The notes below the pieces were generated by a model that saw only the letters and a program-made list of their open reading frames with translations, did not search any database and had not been told where the DNA came from. This document shows positions 45,893 to 58,668 of a DNA stretch of 64,000 nt, piece by piece (the first letter of the stretch is position 1; every line of letters begins with the position of its first letter). The position numbers were made by a program, and so were the translations under genes. Origin of the DNA: Dreissena polymorpha (lineage: Eukaryota; Mollusca; Bivalvia; Myida; Dreissenidae); assembly GCF_020536995.1 (NCBI RefSeq), contig NC_068355.1, positions 4,023,264-4,087,263 on the forward strand, written 5' to 3'.

Positions 45893-48800
45893 TATTCAAT
45901 TTTGCAGTTATAACCCGCTATACTTAAGGCCCATAATTGTATTTTCTTGTTTTGCAACGGACTTTCCAATAAATACTTAAGCGGCTTGTGATCACTCCTT
46001 ATAACAAATTCAGCATTGTGTAAATAATGGTGTAATATACTTAGACTGTAAAATATGCTGTAACATTCTTTTCAATAGTACTATATATGCATTGCGTGGG
46101 GCTTAATCTGTGCGATATGAAAAATATCGGCTTTTCGCCCACATAATCCTCGGTCTCGTTATTCCCGCATTTTTGAGTTAAGCAAGATCCTATGCATTTA
46201 TCGGATGCATAAGTATACAGTATATAACCTTTTTTCGGATCAGGGTATGAAAGATAAGGGATTTGCGTAAATGAGTCTTTTAATTGTATGAAACTATCTT
46301 CGCATTGTTGTGACCATTTAAATGGGATATTCTTTCTCGTGAGATTAATGAGAGGCTCGACTACTTCTGAATACGACGGACAGAATCTCCTATAAAATCC
46401 CGCTGCGCCTAAGATAGATCGTACATCGCGCGCGCACTTTGGCCTAGGGAATTGTCGGATCGCTTCTACTTTTAACGGATCCGGCCTTATACCGTTTTGA
46501 TCTATGATGAAGCCTAGATATCTAGTCTCTCTTTGTAAGAATTGACATTTTGATAGTTTAAGCTTTAGATTATGTTTACTGAGACTCTGTAGTACTGTAT
46601 TTACGTGTGCTAAGTGAGATTGCAAGTCAGGTGAGAATATTAGTATATCGTCCAGATACGCTACAGCAAAGCCCTCACAACCTTTGAGTACTTTATTAGC
46701 TACTTCTTGAAATATAGCACCGGCAGAGGAGGCACCGAAGGGCATAACATTAAATTGAAATAGACCCCTGAATCCCGAAGCAAAAGCCGTTTTTTCTCTG
46801 TCCTCTTCTTTTATAGGTATTTGCCAATATCCCGATATCAAATCTAAACTGGTGAAATATTTACTTTTACCTAATAACGCCAATATATCATCTATTAATG
46901 GTAATGGATAGGCAATTGGTTTTGTAATTTTGTTTAATTGTCTAAAATCAACACAAAACCTTTTCTCATCTTTATTATCTTTATTTGAATCATGGTTATT
47001 TTTCTTTTTATCTACTAAAACAATAGGGAAGCTCCACGGACTTCTTGATGGACTTATTATGTTTGCGGCTAGCATTTCGTCGATGGCTTTATCTATGAAT
47101 ACCTTATTGTTTAATGGTGTTCGATACGGTTTCAATTTAATGGGCGGTTGATCCCCTGTATCTATGGTAAATGCTATCACTGAAGTTTGTGTTAATTCAA
47201 AATTATTTCTTGCGAAGAGAGTTCTTTGTTTTAAGAGTACCGGTAGAATATTTTCTTTTTGATTTTCATCTACACGTAAATCTGATAAGATTTCATCTTT
47301 AGATAAACCTGATTTCGGCTGATTATTTTTGATAACTTCTTGTACTGAGCATATTTCATTATCATTTACCGATTTTATTCGCCCTATGGCACAGTGTCGT
47401 CTAAGTCTTATTGTTTTGTGCGTATTGTTTATAATTAAAATGGGAAATTGTCTATCACGCGTTGTCTTGACTACTGAATTAACAATTGTTAAACCAGGTT
47501 CATTATCAAAGAAAGAATTGCTTATTCCATTAAATTCATAATTTGTATTTGAACGTATGCAGTTTCTTTTAGCTTGAGCAAAGAGTATATATGCAGTTTG
47601 TGGTTTTAACACAGTATGTCTCGTTAATCTCGCTATCGTTGAAAGGTGTACATCTTCTTCCAGAGGTACATAACAGTTATCAATCCTCAAACATCCTAAA
47701 TCGAAGTACAAACGGACACCATTATCTTGTTAAAAGTCTCTTCCTAAAATAACATTTCTATTTATGTTACTTACTACAAAAAACATGTGCTCTTTATATA
47801 TGCTCCCTATTTTGAATCTCAATTTTACACTTCCGTGGACATGTAATGAATTTCCATTTACCGACTTAAGATTTACTTTTTTTATTATCAGTGCGGGTTT
47901 TTGTTTTAACATATCATAAGTACGTTTACTCACGATGCTAACTTCAGCACCGGAGTCTATCAGGCTTCTAAATTGAAACCCACCTGTTGAAATAACACAA
48001 GAATTTGGACTACCACACAAAGCGATATTATATGTCTCGACTTTTTCATTCTTACCATAGACCCCTTTTTGGTAAGAATTTCCTAGTTTTTTCGATTAAT
48101 GTACGTTTTTCTTTGAGTACATTCTCTACTAAAGTGTCCTAATTTACCACAATTCCAACAATCAATTTTATCTTTCCAATTTTTGTCATATTCGTTCTTG
48201 CGCCTGTTATCGTTTTGATCTATCGTATGACCGTTCCGCCCTACCGTATATGCACTTATCTCGCGTTGCCTACGGCGACAGATTTCAATAGAATGACCGT
48301 GTTTCTTGCAATATGTGCAAACAATAGATGACCTTATATAATCGATATCTGTCTGAATATTATCGGTCGTAATGTTATTAAGTCTATTTACCTGTGATCG
48401 CAACTCAAATTTAGCTCTGACACTTTGCTCTTGAATTGCGCTTTTTAAAGCATGTGATAGGGTTGCATGATTTTCGCGCATTAATTTAAGTCTCAAATAA
48501 TCGTGCGATAATCCGTCGATAAAAATTTCTACTAACTGTTTTTCTTTATAGTCTAAATTTCCTTCAATATTTTCGTATGCATCAGTCGCAAGAGATAAAA
48601 GTCGCTCAGCGTATATTTGAACATTTTCGTCGGTCTTTTGTTTAGTCGTCTTTAATAATGAGAAAGCGTATTGTGGGTCTTGAATTTCTGCAAATCTTAA
48701 TTTAAGCTGTTCCTTTAAATCTGTCCATGTCCCTGTCGGATCATCAGTCAAAAAACGATGTATGTAATCACTAACAAGCCCTTTACTAGATTGGTAAGCA

Positions 48801-49205
48801 ACAAATTTTAATTTATTCTCATCCAAATTGGTAAGCGTTCCATATTTTTCTACAGTTTTAATCCATTTTTTAATTCTTTCGAATTTCCATCAAATGATTG
48901 TACAACCTGTGAAATAGTCTGAGTGCTAATGGCCGTTTTAACATCTTTAATTTGTTCATTTAAATTTTGAAATAATTCAGGGATTATTTGATTTGTCATT
49001 TTGATACAAGCGTTAGGAAATAAAACAGTCACTCACCGGAAGTTGCAGAATATGTGCGGTCTGATGTCGTTGTTCCCGGCTCACGGTCGTTGCTACTGGT
49101 TACAGAAGTTGCGTTTCTTCGCGTTGTTTTTCATGGCTTCGTAATCGTAAGTGGTAGTATTTCTTTGTTCGAATCCTTGGTTCACGAGCACCATTTAACG
49201 TCCTG

Positions 49206-49882
49206 TGTCCCGTAATCGTTTATAGTTCATGGACGACACATAGTTACTAACAATGTTCTTTACTCTTAAATTACCGGTGTGTAGCCTATCATTCGATATC
49301 TCGTCATGCGCGAATTGCCAAGATGAAGAGATTTGCATTAAGTATCATTTTCTCGTACCGCGCATGGGACAAGTCCGTCCCTCTCTAATAATATTAATTT
49401 CTCTGCATAATGAAGGATAAAATATTCAACAACACCATATATCTGTTTCTAATCCAATTTAATGTCTGACTTAACTAATATTTCAGTTATACAAATACGT
49501 TGTGATTGCTACATGATTGTGTCCTTTCCGTCTGTCCACCTCTAGATCTAAACGCTAACTGAACTATTCCCCTCTAACATTTGCCCCATGAAACTCTGTT
49601 ATGAATCCCATTGGTCAGTGTTCTATGTGAGTTTATTTCTGATTGGCTGAATTACAACCTATGACTGGAAAAGTCACTATTCAAGCATGCACCCGCTAAT
49701 CAGCATTGTGGTACCTATAAATAATGCAAATACAGCCCAAGGCTTGTGTTAACAGCATCGTATCCCCTTTGTTGTTAAACATACAGCAGATCCAAATATT
49801 TAATATTTTTTATATACTTGTCAATATTTCGTACATAAAGAAAACCCAAATATTTAACCCAATTTCTCATCATTATTTGACA
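49206..49882 (-). repeat. 5' LTR of the Ty3/Gypsy-type element
   Basis: 677 bp with TG...CA ends, followed on the right by AGTT. On its inner side the minus strand holds TGGTGCTCGTGAACC about 12 bp in, a candidate primer-binding site that I cannot assign to a tRNA. Confidence 0.9.
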
Positions 49883-50196
49883 AGTTTTAACATTTCATAT
49901 ACAGAATTTCAGCCTGCTGCTTTACTTGAAGTCTGTGTCCTGTGTGCACTTATCCTATCTTACAACAATAAATGTTAGTGTTACCAGTAGACAAAGAAGC
50001 CAATAGATATATATATTTCAAATTGGCTATAACATTTTTGAAAATTTTTGAAAAATAGAGCATTTAAAAAAAGGAAATTATCTTAATTACAAGTTTCTTA
50101 AAAAAATAAAAAAAATGGCTTCACAGTCAGATTTCCTAGCACTTTCTGACAACATAATGGCACTGTTTGGAATGGCAGTGTGAGCCATTAATGTAC
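49883..50196. other. Intron side of RPAP3
   Basis: Downstream flank of the 50197-50323 exon. The exon frame stays open here for about 30 codons, but the good donor at 50191-50196 argues this is intron. No TPR coding sequence is present. Confidence 0.5.
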
Positions 50197-50323
50197 CCCT
50201 CTCCTTATCTTTTCCCAGGACAACAGCCTGTTTCTTCCTCTCTGTCTCCCACTCTTCGTCCGTCTCATATTCCTCCTCCTCTGATGATGGTCCGTTCTCG
50301 TCAAGTTTTTCACACGCTTTGTC
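50197..50323 (-). CDS. RPAP3: RPAP3 exon: acidic linker leading into the first TPR block
   Basis: RPAP3 is a TPR cochaperone that links HSP90 to the R2TP/PAQosome complex, which assembles RNA polymerase II and other large complexes in the cytoplasm. This 127-nt minus-strand exon reads DKACEKLDENGPSSEEEEYE, TDEEWETERKKQAVVLGKDK and ER, then one base of a Gly codon. In vertebrate RPAP3 the corresponding exon runs from DRILDELDKD through an acidic stretch to QKALVLKEKG (recall), with the same boundaries. The acceptor is ATTCATCAG and the donor G|GTACAT. Its start is in phase with the donor of the exon at 51439-51567. The following TPR exon was not found in this window. Confidence 0.72.
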
Positions 50324-51438
50324 CTGATGAATATAACATAGGATAATAAAGCATATGTTTTCATTAACATATCAAATATTTTCTTGAAGTAACTTCAATC
50401 CTTCTTGATATGACCCATCCCCTCTCCCCCTACCTAAGCATGGGTATTTTACAGTACTCCTATGTTCCATCACCCAGTTGAGGTCACAGAACAGTAGACC
50501 CGTATCAATACACGCCCATGTTATGAAACAGTGCACTCAGTCATTGCATATTCAAGTGAGAAAAAATATTGTTGAAGATAAGACAAAGAAATTTCATGGT
50601 AGGCTAAAACACTGAGTGAAATACCTAAAGGAAAGAACAGACATTTCTTAAACTAGACCTTCAACTGAAGTCTTATGAAAAGTACAAACAAGAGGGCACA
50701 ATGCAATGTTGCGCTCACCTGAGACCCAAAGAAACTTAACTTACCAGAACTGCTTTTATGATGTTTGAGCAATAAATGTTACTTCTAACAGTTTTTTAAC
50801 CCCTAATGATTCTTCTTGGTCGAAACATAATTGGAACAAATCTTCTGAACAAGTTTGGAAATTTGGCAATGAAGATGGCTCCTAACTGGCAGTTTTGAAA
50901 TTAGCAAACAAAGGCCATAATTATATTTTTCATCATGTCATACAATGAATCAACTGCATCGCCTCCTAAGGATCATAAAAATGCAGTGTCCATGCTAGGA
51001 TTCAAACACGATGGGGGATTTTACTGAAAATTTTAATATTACAAAGATGTAGGACTTTTTTCCTTCTTTGACTATGTAAAGTATTCCTCCTCCCATGCAA
51101 ACTATGGGGGGGGGATCTTCAATTAAAGGGGGTGAATCCCTTCATCCCTTGTCCTAGTATAGACACTGAAAATGTAGGTTTAATCAAAATGAACAGAAAA
51201 ACTACAACTCTGCTTTGAAAAATCTGATGCGTCGATAAATGGACCATATAGGGGAAATATATATGAATACAAAATAATGTTTGTGAAAATTTACTTTTTA
51301 AAGAATTTAAGGTGGGGAAAATCTGACAAACATCATATAAATTTGTTGTGGTCTAGGGTGAACATTTATTGAAACCAAGACTTTCAATTGTTGGGTATTA
51401 GGATCAAATATAAACTGACCATTTTACCAATCACTCAC
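50324..51438 (-). other. RPAP3 intron
   Basis: About 1.1 kb between two in-phase exons. A GAGGGCACAATGCAATGTTGCG-type dispersed repeat start lies near 50692. No coding sequence. Confidence 0.5.
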
Positions 51439-51567
51439 CACATAAAACTTATCCCAGGACCTGTAGTCATAGGCACTGCTACGCTTCGGTTTGGCGTCCC
51501 CCTTTTTCTTCTTAACCTTCTTCTTCAGTTTCTTCTTTTCCAAACTGTTTCTAAATGGAGGCAGTGC
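51439..51567 (-). CDS. RPAP3: RPAP3 exon: basic linker and conserved YDYRSWDKF motif
   Basis: A 129-nt minus-strand exon of 43 codons, between codons at both ends, has acceptor CACTTGCAG and strong donor GTG|GTGAGT. It reads ALPPFRNSLEKKKLKKKVKK, then KKGDAKPKRSSAYDYRSWDK and FYV. Vertebrate RPAP3 has LPPIRN, a Lys-rich stretch and SYDYEAWAKLDV at the same exon boundary (recall). SPAG1 has a similar YDYRAWDKFD word, but the LPPFRN start and exon ends favour RPAP3. The N-terminal exons should lie further right. An L1-Tx1 LINE occupies that intron. Confidence 0.72.
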
Positions 51568-52029
51568 CTGCAAGTGCAGAGGGGTCAATCAAAATAAACA
51601 AATGAAAAGCAGTTTTTCTTTGTATTATTAGATTATTCCAAAAGCAATTTAATGTGTATAAATATACAGTTATCATACAGGTTTTTGGGGAACAGTCACT
51701 ACAGACAGCCAGTTTTAGAAAGCAAGCCTCCTATAATATTATTTAAGGCGAAGAAAATGTTTCAAGCCCACATATATAAACTAAAAGCAGAGCACAGCTG
51801 GTTCCCAAGGTTATTTTTGTTGTTTTTTTTATTCAATATAAAACATACAATGTAAATATGTGCATAAGCAAGAACAAAAGTGGTATAATACAACAGTAAT
51901 AATGTCAAACACATATTATACATGATATGCTAGGATATACTGTTGTTGTTTTTTTTTGCTTTGGTTGCATGTTGTGTATGCTGTTATTTTTAAATGTAAT
52001 ACTCAATCCTATAGATGAGTTGCGTAGAG
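51568..52029. other. Intron DNA and LINE 3' UTR
   Basis: AT-rich. The LINE's 3' UTR probably reaches a T-rich tract near 51945-51960 on the plus strand. No coding exon. Confidence 0.4.
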
Positions 52030-55000
52030 TTAGGTAGAAGACAACTGGACTGGGTTATGAAAGTTTATGCGTTTCCATTTTTGTTCAAAAATATGAAGTT
52101 TATCGTTGTTGAGGGCCATTTCTTTTTCAATTTTGATCTTTAGTTTTAAATAGTTTATAAAACAGTTGAAAGTAGGTATTTGTTTTTTGTATTTAAAGCT
52201 AAATATAAAATATTTCAATAATATGATAATGTGGTTCACAGTGTTATTAATTTCTGGTATTTTAAAAGTATTCACACCGAAACTTATATTTAAGAGAGAC
52301 AGTTTTAATTTTAATTGTTGTTTCTCTAGAAAAGTTGTTAACTGGTTCCATAGAATTTGAATATGTTTGCACTCCAGAAAAGGTGTTCTATTGTTTCAAT
52401 GTGTTCGCTGCATATATCACATAAATTTGTGTTGGATAGGTTGCACTTAAAAAGGTATTTATTTGTAGCTATGATTCTATGTACATATTTATATTGAAAA
52501 TTTCTCAGTGTGCTATCTATAGTTGTTTTATATGGCATGATAAATATTTGTTTCCAATGAAATTCTTGTTCTCGAAGAAGGCTTCGCCATTTATTTTGAA
52601 TCTTGGAGTTTTCTGCATGGTGTTTAATTTGTAGTTTGTAAGATATTTTGTTTGTTTTGTTTTGTTTTTCAAGTATGTTTTCCGTGAATGATGTTTGAGT
52701 ACATGGTGTGTTATTTGTATTTATTGTAGATTTAATATGTATGGGTATGCTTTTAATTAATGTGTAATACATTAGGAAATTGCCTGAAGGTATTCCGTAT
52801 ATATAACATATATTCTCAAAAGAATAGAAGTCTTTTATTCTGTAATCGTACAATTGGTCGACATATTTAATGTTTTTTTTTCAAACCAATGTTTATAGAA
52901 AAAAGTCTTATTGTTTGAAGTTATGTCTTTATTGTTCCATAAAATAGTTTTACTGGTGATTTGGGTTTCAAGATTATGAGTAACATTAATCCATGCCGAT
53001 AAAACATTAGATAGAAATATGTTTTCGTTTGCAATTTCATGCAAAATGGTTTTGCTGATGTTATATTCAAAAAGTAAGGAGTCACCATATTTTTTTAGGA
53101 TTTCCTGGTAGAATAATTTCCATTTACTTGTATTGGTATTATCTAGATATCTTTTAACCCAGCTGCATTTGATTGCATTCAAGAAAGAGTCGATGTCCGT
53201 TAATTGGATACCTCCATTTTCTACAGATTGAATTAACTGAGTTCGCTTAATTTTATCAGGTTTACCGTCCCATATGAAATTAAATATTTCTGATTGTATA
53301 TCTTTAATAATATCATTTGGTGGTTTGGGGAGAACTGTTAGTGTATACATTAATTGAGGGAGTGCAAACGTTTTCAACACTGTGTTTTTTCCGATTAGTG
53401 TAAGTTTACGATGCTGCCATGATTTTAAACAATTTTTAAATTTTTGTAATTTAGGCAGTATGTTTTTTAGAACGGTTTCATTTTCATGGTTCGTAAAGGT
53501 TATTCCTAACGTTGTTGCTTCATCTGATGTCCAGTGGAATTTCATTTCTTTTTTAAGTTGAATATTACTTTGTTTAAATTTACCTTCTCGTAGCACAGTG
53601 CATTTACTTTTGTTAAATTTAAGACCCGATGCCATTCCAAAAAGGGTAAGTGATTCTATAAGATTATTGAATGAGTCAATACTGCCATTTAAAAATAAGT
53701 TGCATCGTCAGCAAATAGGGACTGTTTAATATCTTCGTCAGGTTCTAGCGATATTTCATTTATATGTTTATTTGATTGGATATAGTGTGATAGATACTCG
53801 ATGCATATAATAAATAGTGAGGATGAGAGTGGACATCCTTGTCGTACCCCTCGTTCGATGTTAAAACTGTTTGAGAAGAAGCCATTGTTAATTATTATAC
53901 TGTTAATATCGGTACAAAATAGTTTTACCCATTTAATTAGACTTTCACCGAAATGCATATTTTATAAGCAAGAGAACATAAACGAATGGTCTAGTGAATC
54001 GAAAGCCTTTTCAAAGTCTGCAAAGAAGATGAGGCCAGAAGTGTTTGGTTGGTTGAAATAATTTATGCATTATTGTATCAGACGTCTATTTTCACCAATG
54101 TATCGTCCTTTAATAAAACCAGATTGAGATCTTGAAATTACTGATGGTAGTACTTTTTTGATTCTGTTTGATATACTTTTTGTTGCAATTTTTATAATCA
54201 TTGTTAAGTAGACTAATCGGGCGCCAGTTTGATAAGGATTCTAGTTTTTTTCCAGGTTTTGGAATGAGTGATAGTATACCTTGTTTTTGTAGCGTAGTTA
54301 GGTTTTTGTTGTTAAATGAATAGTTAAGTGAATTAATTAAATGTGTTTTAATTTCATTCCAGAATATTTTATAGAATTCGACTGTGATGCCATCAGATCC
54401 TGGACTTTTGTTATTTTGCATTTCTTTAAGTGCTAATCCACATTCATATTCATTAAGTAATCCGTCGCACAGTTGTTTTTCTTCTTGATTTAAAGCATGA
54501 TGTGTATTTTTAAAGAGGGTGTTATTTTCAACATGTTTTCGTTTATAGAAGGTTTCGAAAAATAAACGTTGTTCTTCTAGTATTTGAGATCTGTGTGTTA
54601 TATCTTCGCCATTAACTACTAATTTGTGTACAGTTTTGTGTTCACTTCTACGTTTTTCGATGTTTGCGAAGTATTTTGTATTTTTTTCATTGTGTTCAAC
54701 ATGCTGTGCACGTGCTCGTAATATAATTCCATTGAGTTGTGTATGATAAATTCCTTCTAATACTTGTTTTTTTTTATGTTATTTCATTCTCAATGTCTTT
54801 GGTATCGTTTGTGTTTGTTTCATGTAATTGTTTTTCAAGTGTTTCGATGATTTTGATGGTTTCAGTTTCAAGTTTGCGTGTTTCTTTTTGTTTAAATGAT
54901 GTGTATCTAATTGTTGTGTTACGTATATTTCCTTTAATTACTTCCCATAAGGTGTTTGGGTTCGCATTTTTATTATTTTGAACTGTATTGAGTATTTCTT

Positions 55001-55791
55001 GTTTTATTTGCGTTTGATATTGTGTATCTAATAATATGCTGTTATTGATTTTAAAGTTTCCTGGGCCTCTTTCAGGTTCTATTTTTTGTATTTTAAGTTC
55101 AACTAGAGAGTGGTCAATCATATATCCTGGTTTTATGTTACATGTGTCAATAATGTTGCAAAGTGACTCAGATATTAAAAAATAGTCTAATCTACCAAAT
55201 ATTGTTGATTTTGTGTTTGAGTGCCAGGTGAATTTGCTTTCGTTTGGATTTATTGTACGCCAGATGTCTATCATATTGTAATTTTCAATTATATTATTCA
55301 AAATGTTTCTATTTTTAGAATGAGAATAAAGGGTTCCCTTCTTTTTATCTAATAATGGGTTAAGAACAGTATTGAAATCACCACCGATTATAATGTTTTT
55401 ATCTTGGTTATTAATTACAAACGAGTGTAATGTTTCGTAAAATGTGGAATCATCTATGTTAGGGCCGTAAACGTTGATTAATGTTAATTGTGTTTCATGT
55501 ATTTTGATATCTATACTTGCTTGTCTGCCAATTATTATTTCGTTAAAGTTATCGACTGTGATCCCTATATTGTTTTTAATCAGAAAGGCAATGCCTTGTT
55601 TATTAGTATGTTGTCCACTGAGGTAGATGTCTCCGTCCCATTCATCTTTTAAGGTTTGTGCTAAAGTATGTGTCAAGTGACTTTCTTGTAGTAGGCATAC
55701 ACTTTTTTTTTTCGTCTAACCATTTGAAGATTTTTATTCGTTTGTCTTTATTGTTCAGCCCTTTTACATTCAAAGTACATATTTTAATCAT
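52030..55791 (-). mobile_element. L1-Tx1-type LINE with nearly full-length ORF2, broken
   Basis: The ORF2 start MIKICTLNVKGLNNKDKR lies at 55791. The APE endonuclease follows with IIIGGDFNTVLN, FGRLDYFLIS and IDHSLVELKI. The RT has NKSPGSDGITVEFYK, IPKPGKKLESLSNWRPISLL, GVRQGCPLSSSLF and the catalytic SLFADDATYF. After it come FNFIWDGKPDKIKR, ENGGIQLTDID and the C-terminal CDICSEHIETIEHLF. Endonuclease plus RT with FIWDGK/GGIQLTDI words is characteristic of the L1/Tx1 group. About six frame changes break it, one of them at a ten-T run (55703-55712). No ORF1 is seen, so it is 5'-truncated just upstream of ORF2 or ORF1 is lost. It lies inside an RPAP3 intron or upstream region, in the same strand sense as that gene. 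Confidence 0.88.
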
Positions 55792-57640
55792 TTAAAAAAG
55801 GTGGAAGGTGATGTGAATGATAATGTGTGTGTGCTTGTCCGGTTCGTTTCATTTTAAAAAATAGAGAAGAGCTATTCATCCTAAACAAAAGGTTAAGCGT
55901 AATGGAGTTATGGGTCAGATGAGTACTCTGTATGCAAAAATTCATATCCCAAGTCCCAGCAATGGATGTTTCATAAACAATACATTGTATTATGCTTAAC
56001 AAAAGCATCCGTGAGAACGTATTTTTTCTCTATGCAACCCTATATAGATTTAAAGGAGACAACAAAAAAACACTATGTGTACAAAAACAATACCTTACAA
56101 TTAAGTCAGACAGCCTAAGCATGGATTTGCTCTATAAACACATTTTATACAATTTGTGACAATGTATAGCTATATCGACATAAAATATGCAGCTGGAAAA
56201 CATACCGAGTGTTAATACAAGAAAATGAACTAAATCATCTATATTATTACAATATGCAGTGTATTGCATAAATTTAGTTCACATCTTATTATATTAACAG
56301 TGATTAAATGAATAAAGATTAACATTGGAAGGTTTTGTGGATTGTAATAAATTCTTACAATTATATCCTATAACGGGATGGTTCCCAAGGTACCAGTGCA
56401 GAGCTTGCAGGCTTGTTTTTATTTCCATCACTGGTGTGCCCAAGAGGAGGGATGACTGTTTGAGCTGTTTCCCAATTCTGCTTTTATGTTGACCAGTGTT
56501 GCAATTTTCCACACACCTGCTTATAATGCCAAGTAGCAATGACAATGTTGTCAAGTGAGCTAAGAGCTTGATCCACTTAAAGCCATACACTCTTGATAAG
56601 CCTATTAAATACTCATACACCGCCAAAAGCTCTATTTGGTTTTCAATTACCATGTCTACCTACTTAATGAATCAAGGTTGCCTTAAACAATTGTATAAGA
56701 GAGTGTGCAATGCCTTATAATGCAACATGTATTAAATTAAATTACCCTTTTAAAGTGTACATGTATGAGATGCTCATGCAACAAGGGCTGTTTAAACTTG
56801 TTAAAATCAGACGATAGGCACCTGAGATGCAAAGATGTTGTTTTGGCTACCATATCTTTAACTTACAATCACACTTTTTTTCTGACTCTGCAACATAAAG
56901 TTATGGGAAAAAACCCATATCAATGTCTACTAGAATATGACAGTTGATTTAAAGTCATAAACAAACTCCCCAACAGTGCTTTTCAACAGTACACCTCTTT
57001 ACCATACTTTACAAAAATTATGTCTAAATTCACCACTAAATTACATTTTCATTTAATTCAAAATATAGCGGTTTAGGTCCAAATGTCAAGAATGTATACC
57101 GATGTACCTGTATATACATTGATTTCCTTTACAAAGTTCAAAATGAATGATTTAAATACGCCATGACTCTGGTAGACTTTCTATAACAGGTAAGCTTCAG
57201 CGAACAGGTCTACTCAGTATTACAAAACCTGTTTGCTGATGATTGTATTTTCGCATGTATATTAATTCTTTTTTAGTTTTTAAAATCTAGACTAGAGTGA
57301 AATAAGGCTGTTGAGCAACCTCTTTAGTAACTTGGTTTGTGTCAATCAGGAAAACTTGTGTGCTTGTTGGAGCTGAGGATTTTTCACTTTAATGGCGAAG
57401 AGGCAAACACAAATTGTGAATCAGAAAACTGCTCTGAGCTTGTGTTACCGCTTCATGGCCATGCTGTAGCGGGTGTATCGGGTACTTAAACCATATTAAG
57501 GGGGGGGAGTGCTAACAGAGTTGAGCATAAAACTGGAATTATAGGGGCCCTGTCAACCAGTTTGGTTTGGAACATCTTTTTTTTTGTTGTTGTTTTTTTC
57601 ATTTGTATTGGATTGCAACACACCTCTACTTGTTCCATTC
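55792..57640. other. Non-coding, no supported gene
   Basis: A 119-codon minus-strand frame at 56294-56653 (with LLAHLTTLSLLLGIISRCVE) shows no family signature or splice context that I trust. A G-run lies near 57500. No RPAP3 N-terminal exon was recognised. Confidence 0.4.
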
Positions 57641-57649
57641 AGTACATGA

Positions 57650-57800
57650 AATAAAATAAACAAGAGCATCGCATAGCGGGTGCCAACGCTCGGCTGTGGG
57701 TGCTTGGATTTTGTTTTTTCGACCTTTGACCTTGATCTATCACCACTCAAAATGTGCAGCTCCATTGAAAATACATATGCATGCCAAATATCAAGCTGCA
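57650..57800 (-). repeat. SINE-like bivalve repeat, reverse copy
   Basis: ACAAGAGCATCGCATAGCGG, GTGCCAACGCTCGGCTGTGG and then, reversed, the TTTGGCATGCAT and AAGGTCA text also found at about 30375-30480. Both parts are familiar from bivalve dispersed repeats. Non-coding. Confidence 0.6.
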
Positions 57801-58660
57801 GACAAACCATGCTCTTACTAATTATCTCCATTTCAAAAAAAAAATTCATTACGAATCATACCTAGATTTACTACCTGGTAGCCTAAGAATGTGTTTTCTG
57901 TAGACTAAGACCATCAGTTCAACCACTAAGAATACAAACTGATATGCTAGAAATATAATTGCTAAGGATAAGCGTTATTGTTTATTTTGTAGTTCACAAG
58001 ATATTGAATATGAATATCAGTTAATGCGTATATGTCCATTTTCAGAGGAGATACGCAAAAAAATGTACCAAAGTACTATTATCAAAGCCACCGATGTTTA
58101 ATTTTTTGGAAATGTTGTGCATTTAAAACAAGACCAAATTAATTAAATTTTCACTTTTTATTAAATGCGCATCAAATAAAAGAAACTCATTGTTTAATTT
58201 AAGTTCATCCTAGTAAAACAAAGACACATACTTAAAAAAAATTCTGAATAAACACCATGTTTATGTATAATTGTCAAATGTAATATGTTTTGTAATAAAG
58301 ACGGTATACCGTGTGTACTTAAATGTATACCGTATATGCAAGTCATAATTAAACACGATTGTTATTTACGGCACCAATTCGGACCTCAAACATAGCGAAT
58401 TAGAACATGTCTGAAGGTAACTACGTGCACATTGACATTTTTATAATTGCGATCCTGCAGAAAGGGGTCGGCTTCTCATGTTGTAATTTAAATTTACTGT
58501 TCAAATTGTTAACTTAAATAAGACCCGTCACTGACGTTATGTAATTCGGCATAAGAGCTACTTTATAAGTGAATTACACTGAAATATCATTTTATAATAA
58601 ACTAACTGCCAGCAAATGGTTTGCATACTGCCTTATTTATTTTTGTTAGCAAAGTCATAC
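57801..58660. other. Non-coding
   Basis: AT-rich sequence without an exon or RNA gene that I can support. Confidence 0.4.
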
Positions 58661-58668
58661 ATATAGGA

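Larger units (their letters stand above)
39963..49882 (-). mobile_element. Ty3/Gypsy-type LTR retrotransposon, nearly full length, broken
   Basis: The two 677-bp LTRs (39963-40639 and 49206-49882) begin TG and end CA. They differ by about 3%, so the insertion is fairly young. AGTT flanks both sides as a probable 4-bp target duplication. On the minus strand the parts run in order: gag with two CCHC knuckles (about 48.1-49.0 kb), an aspartic protease with DSGAEVSIVS (47.7-48.0 kb), reverse transcriptase/RNase H with YLDDILIFS (46.0-47.7 kb), and integrase with a zinc-binding region, DDE residues and an acidic tail (42.9-44.5 kb). A purine-rich tract abuts the 3' LTR. A nested TIR element interrupts the pol region. 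The pol order (RT/RNase H before integrase) defines Ty3/Gypsy. It carries a handful of breaks besides the insertion and is treated as a fossil. No envelope-like gene is seen. Confidence 0.92.

Noticed and set aside
56294-56653. 119-codon minus-strand frame
   Set aside because: Composition is plausible but no family, start context or splice signal supports it.
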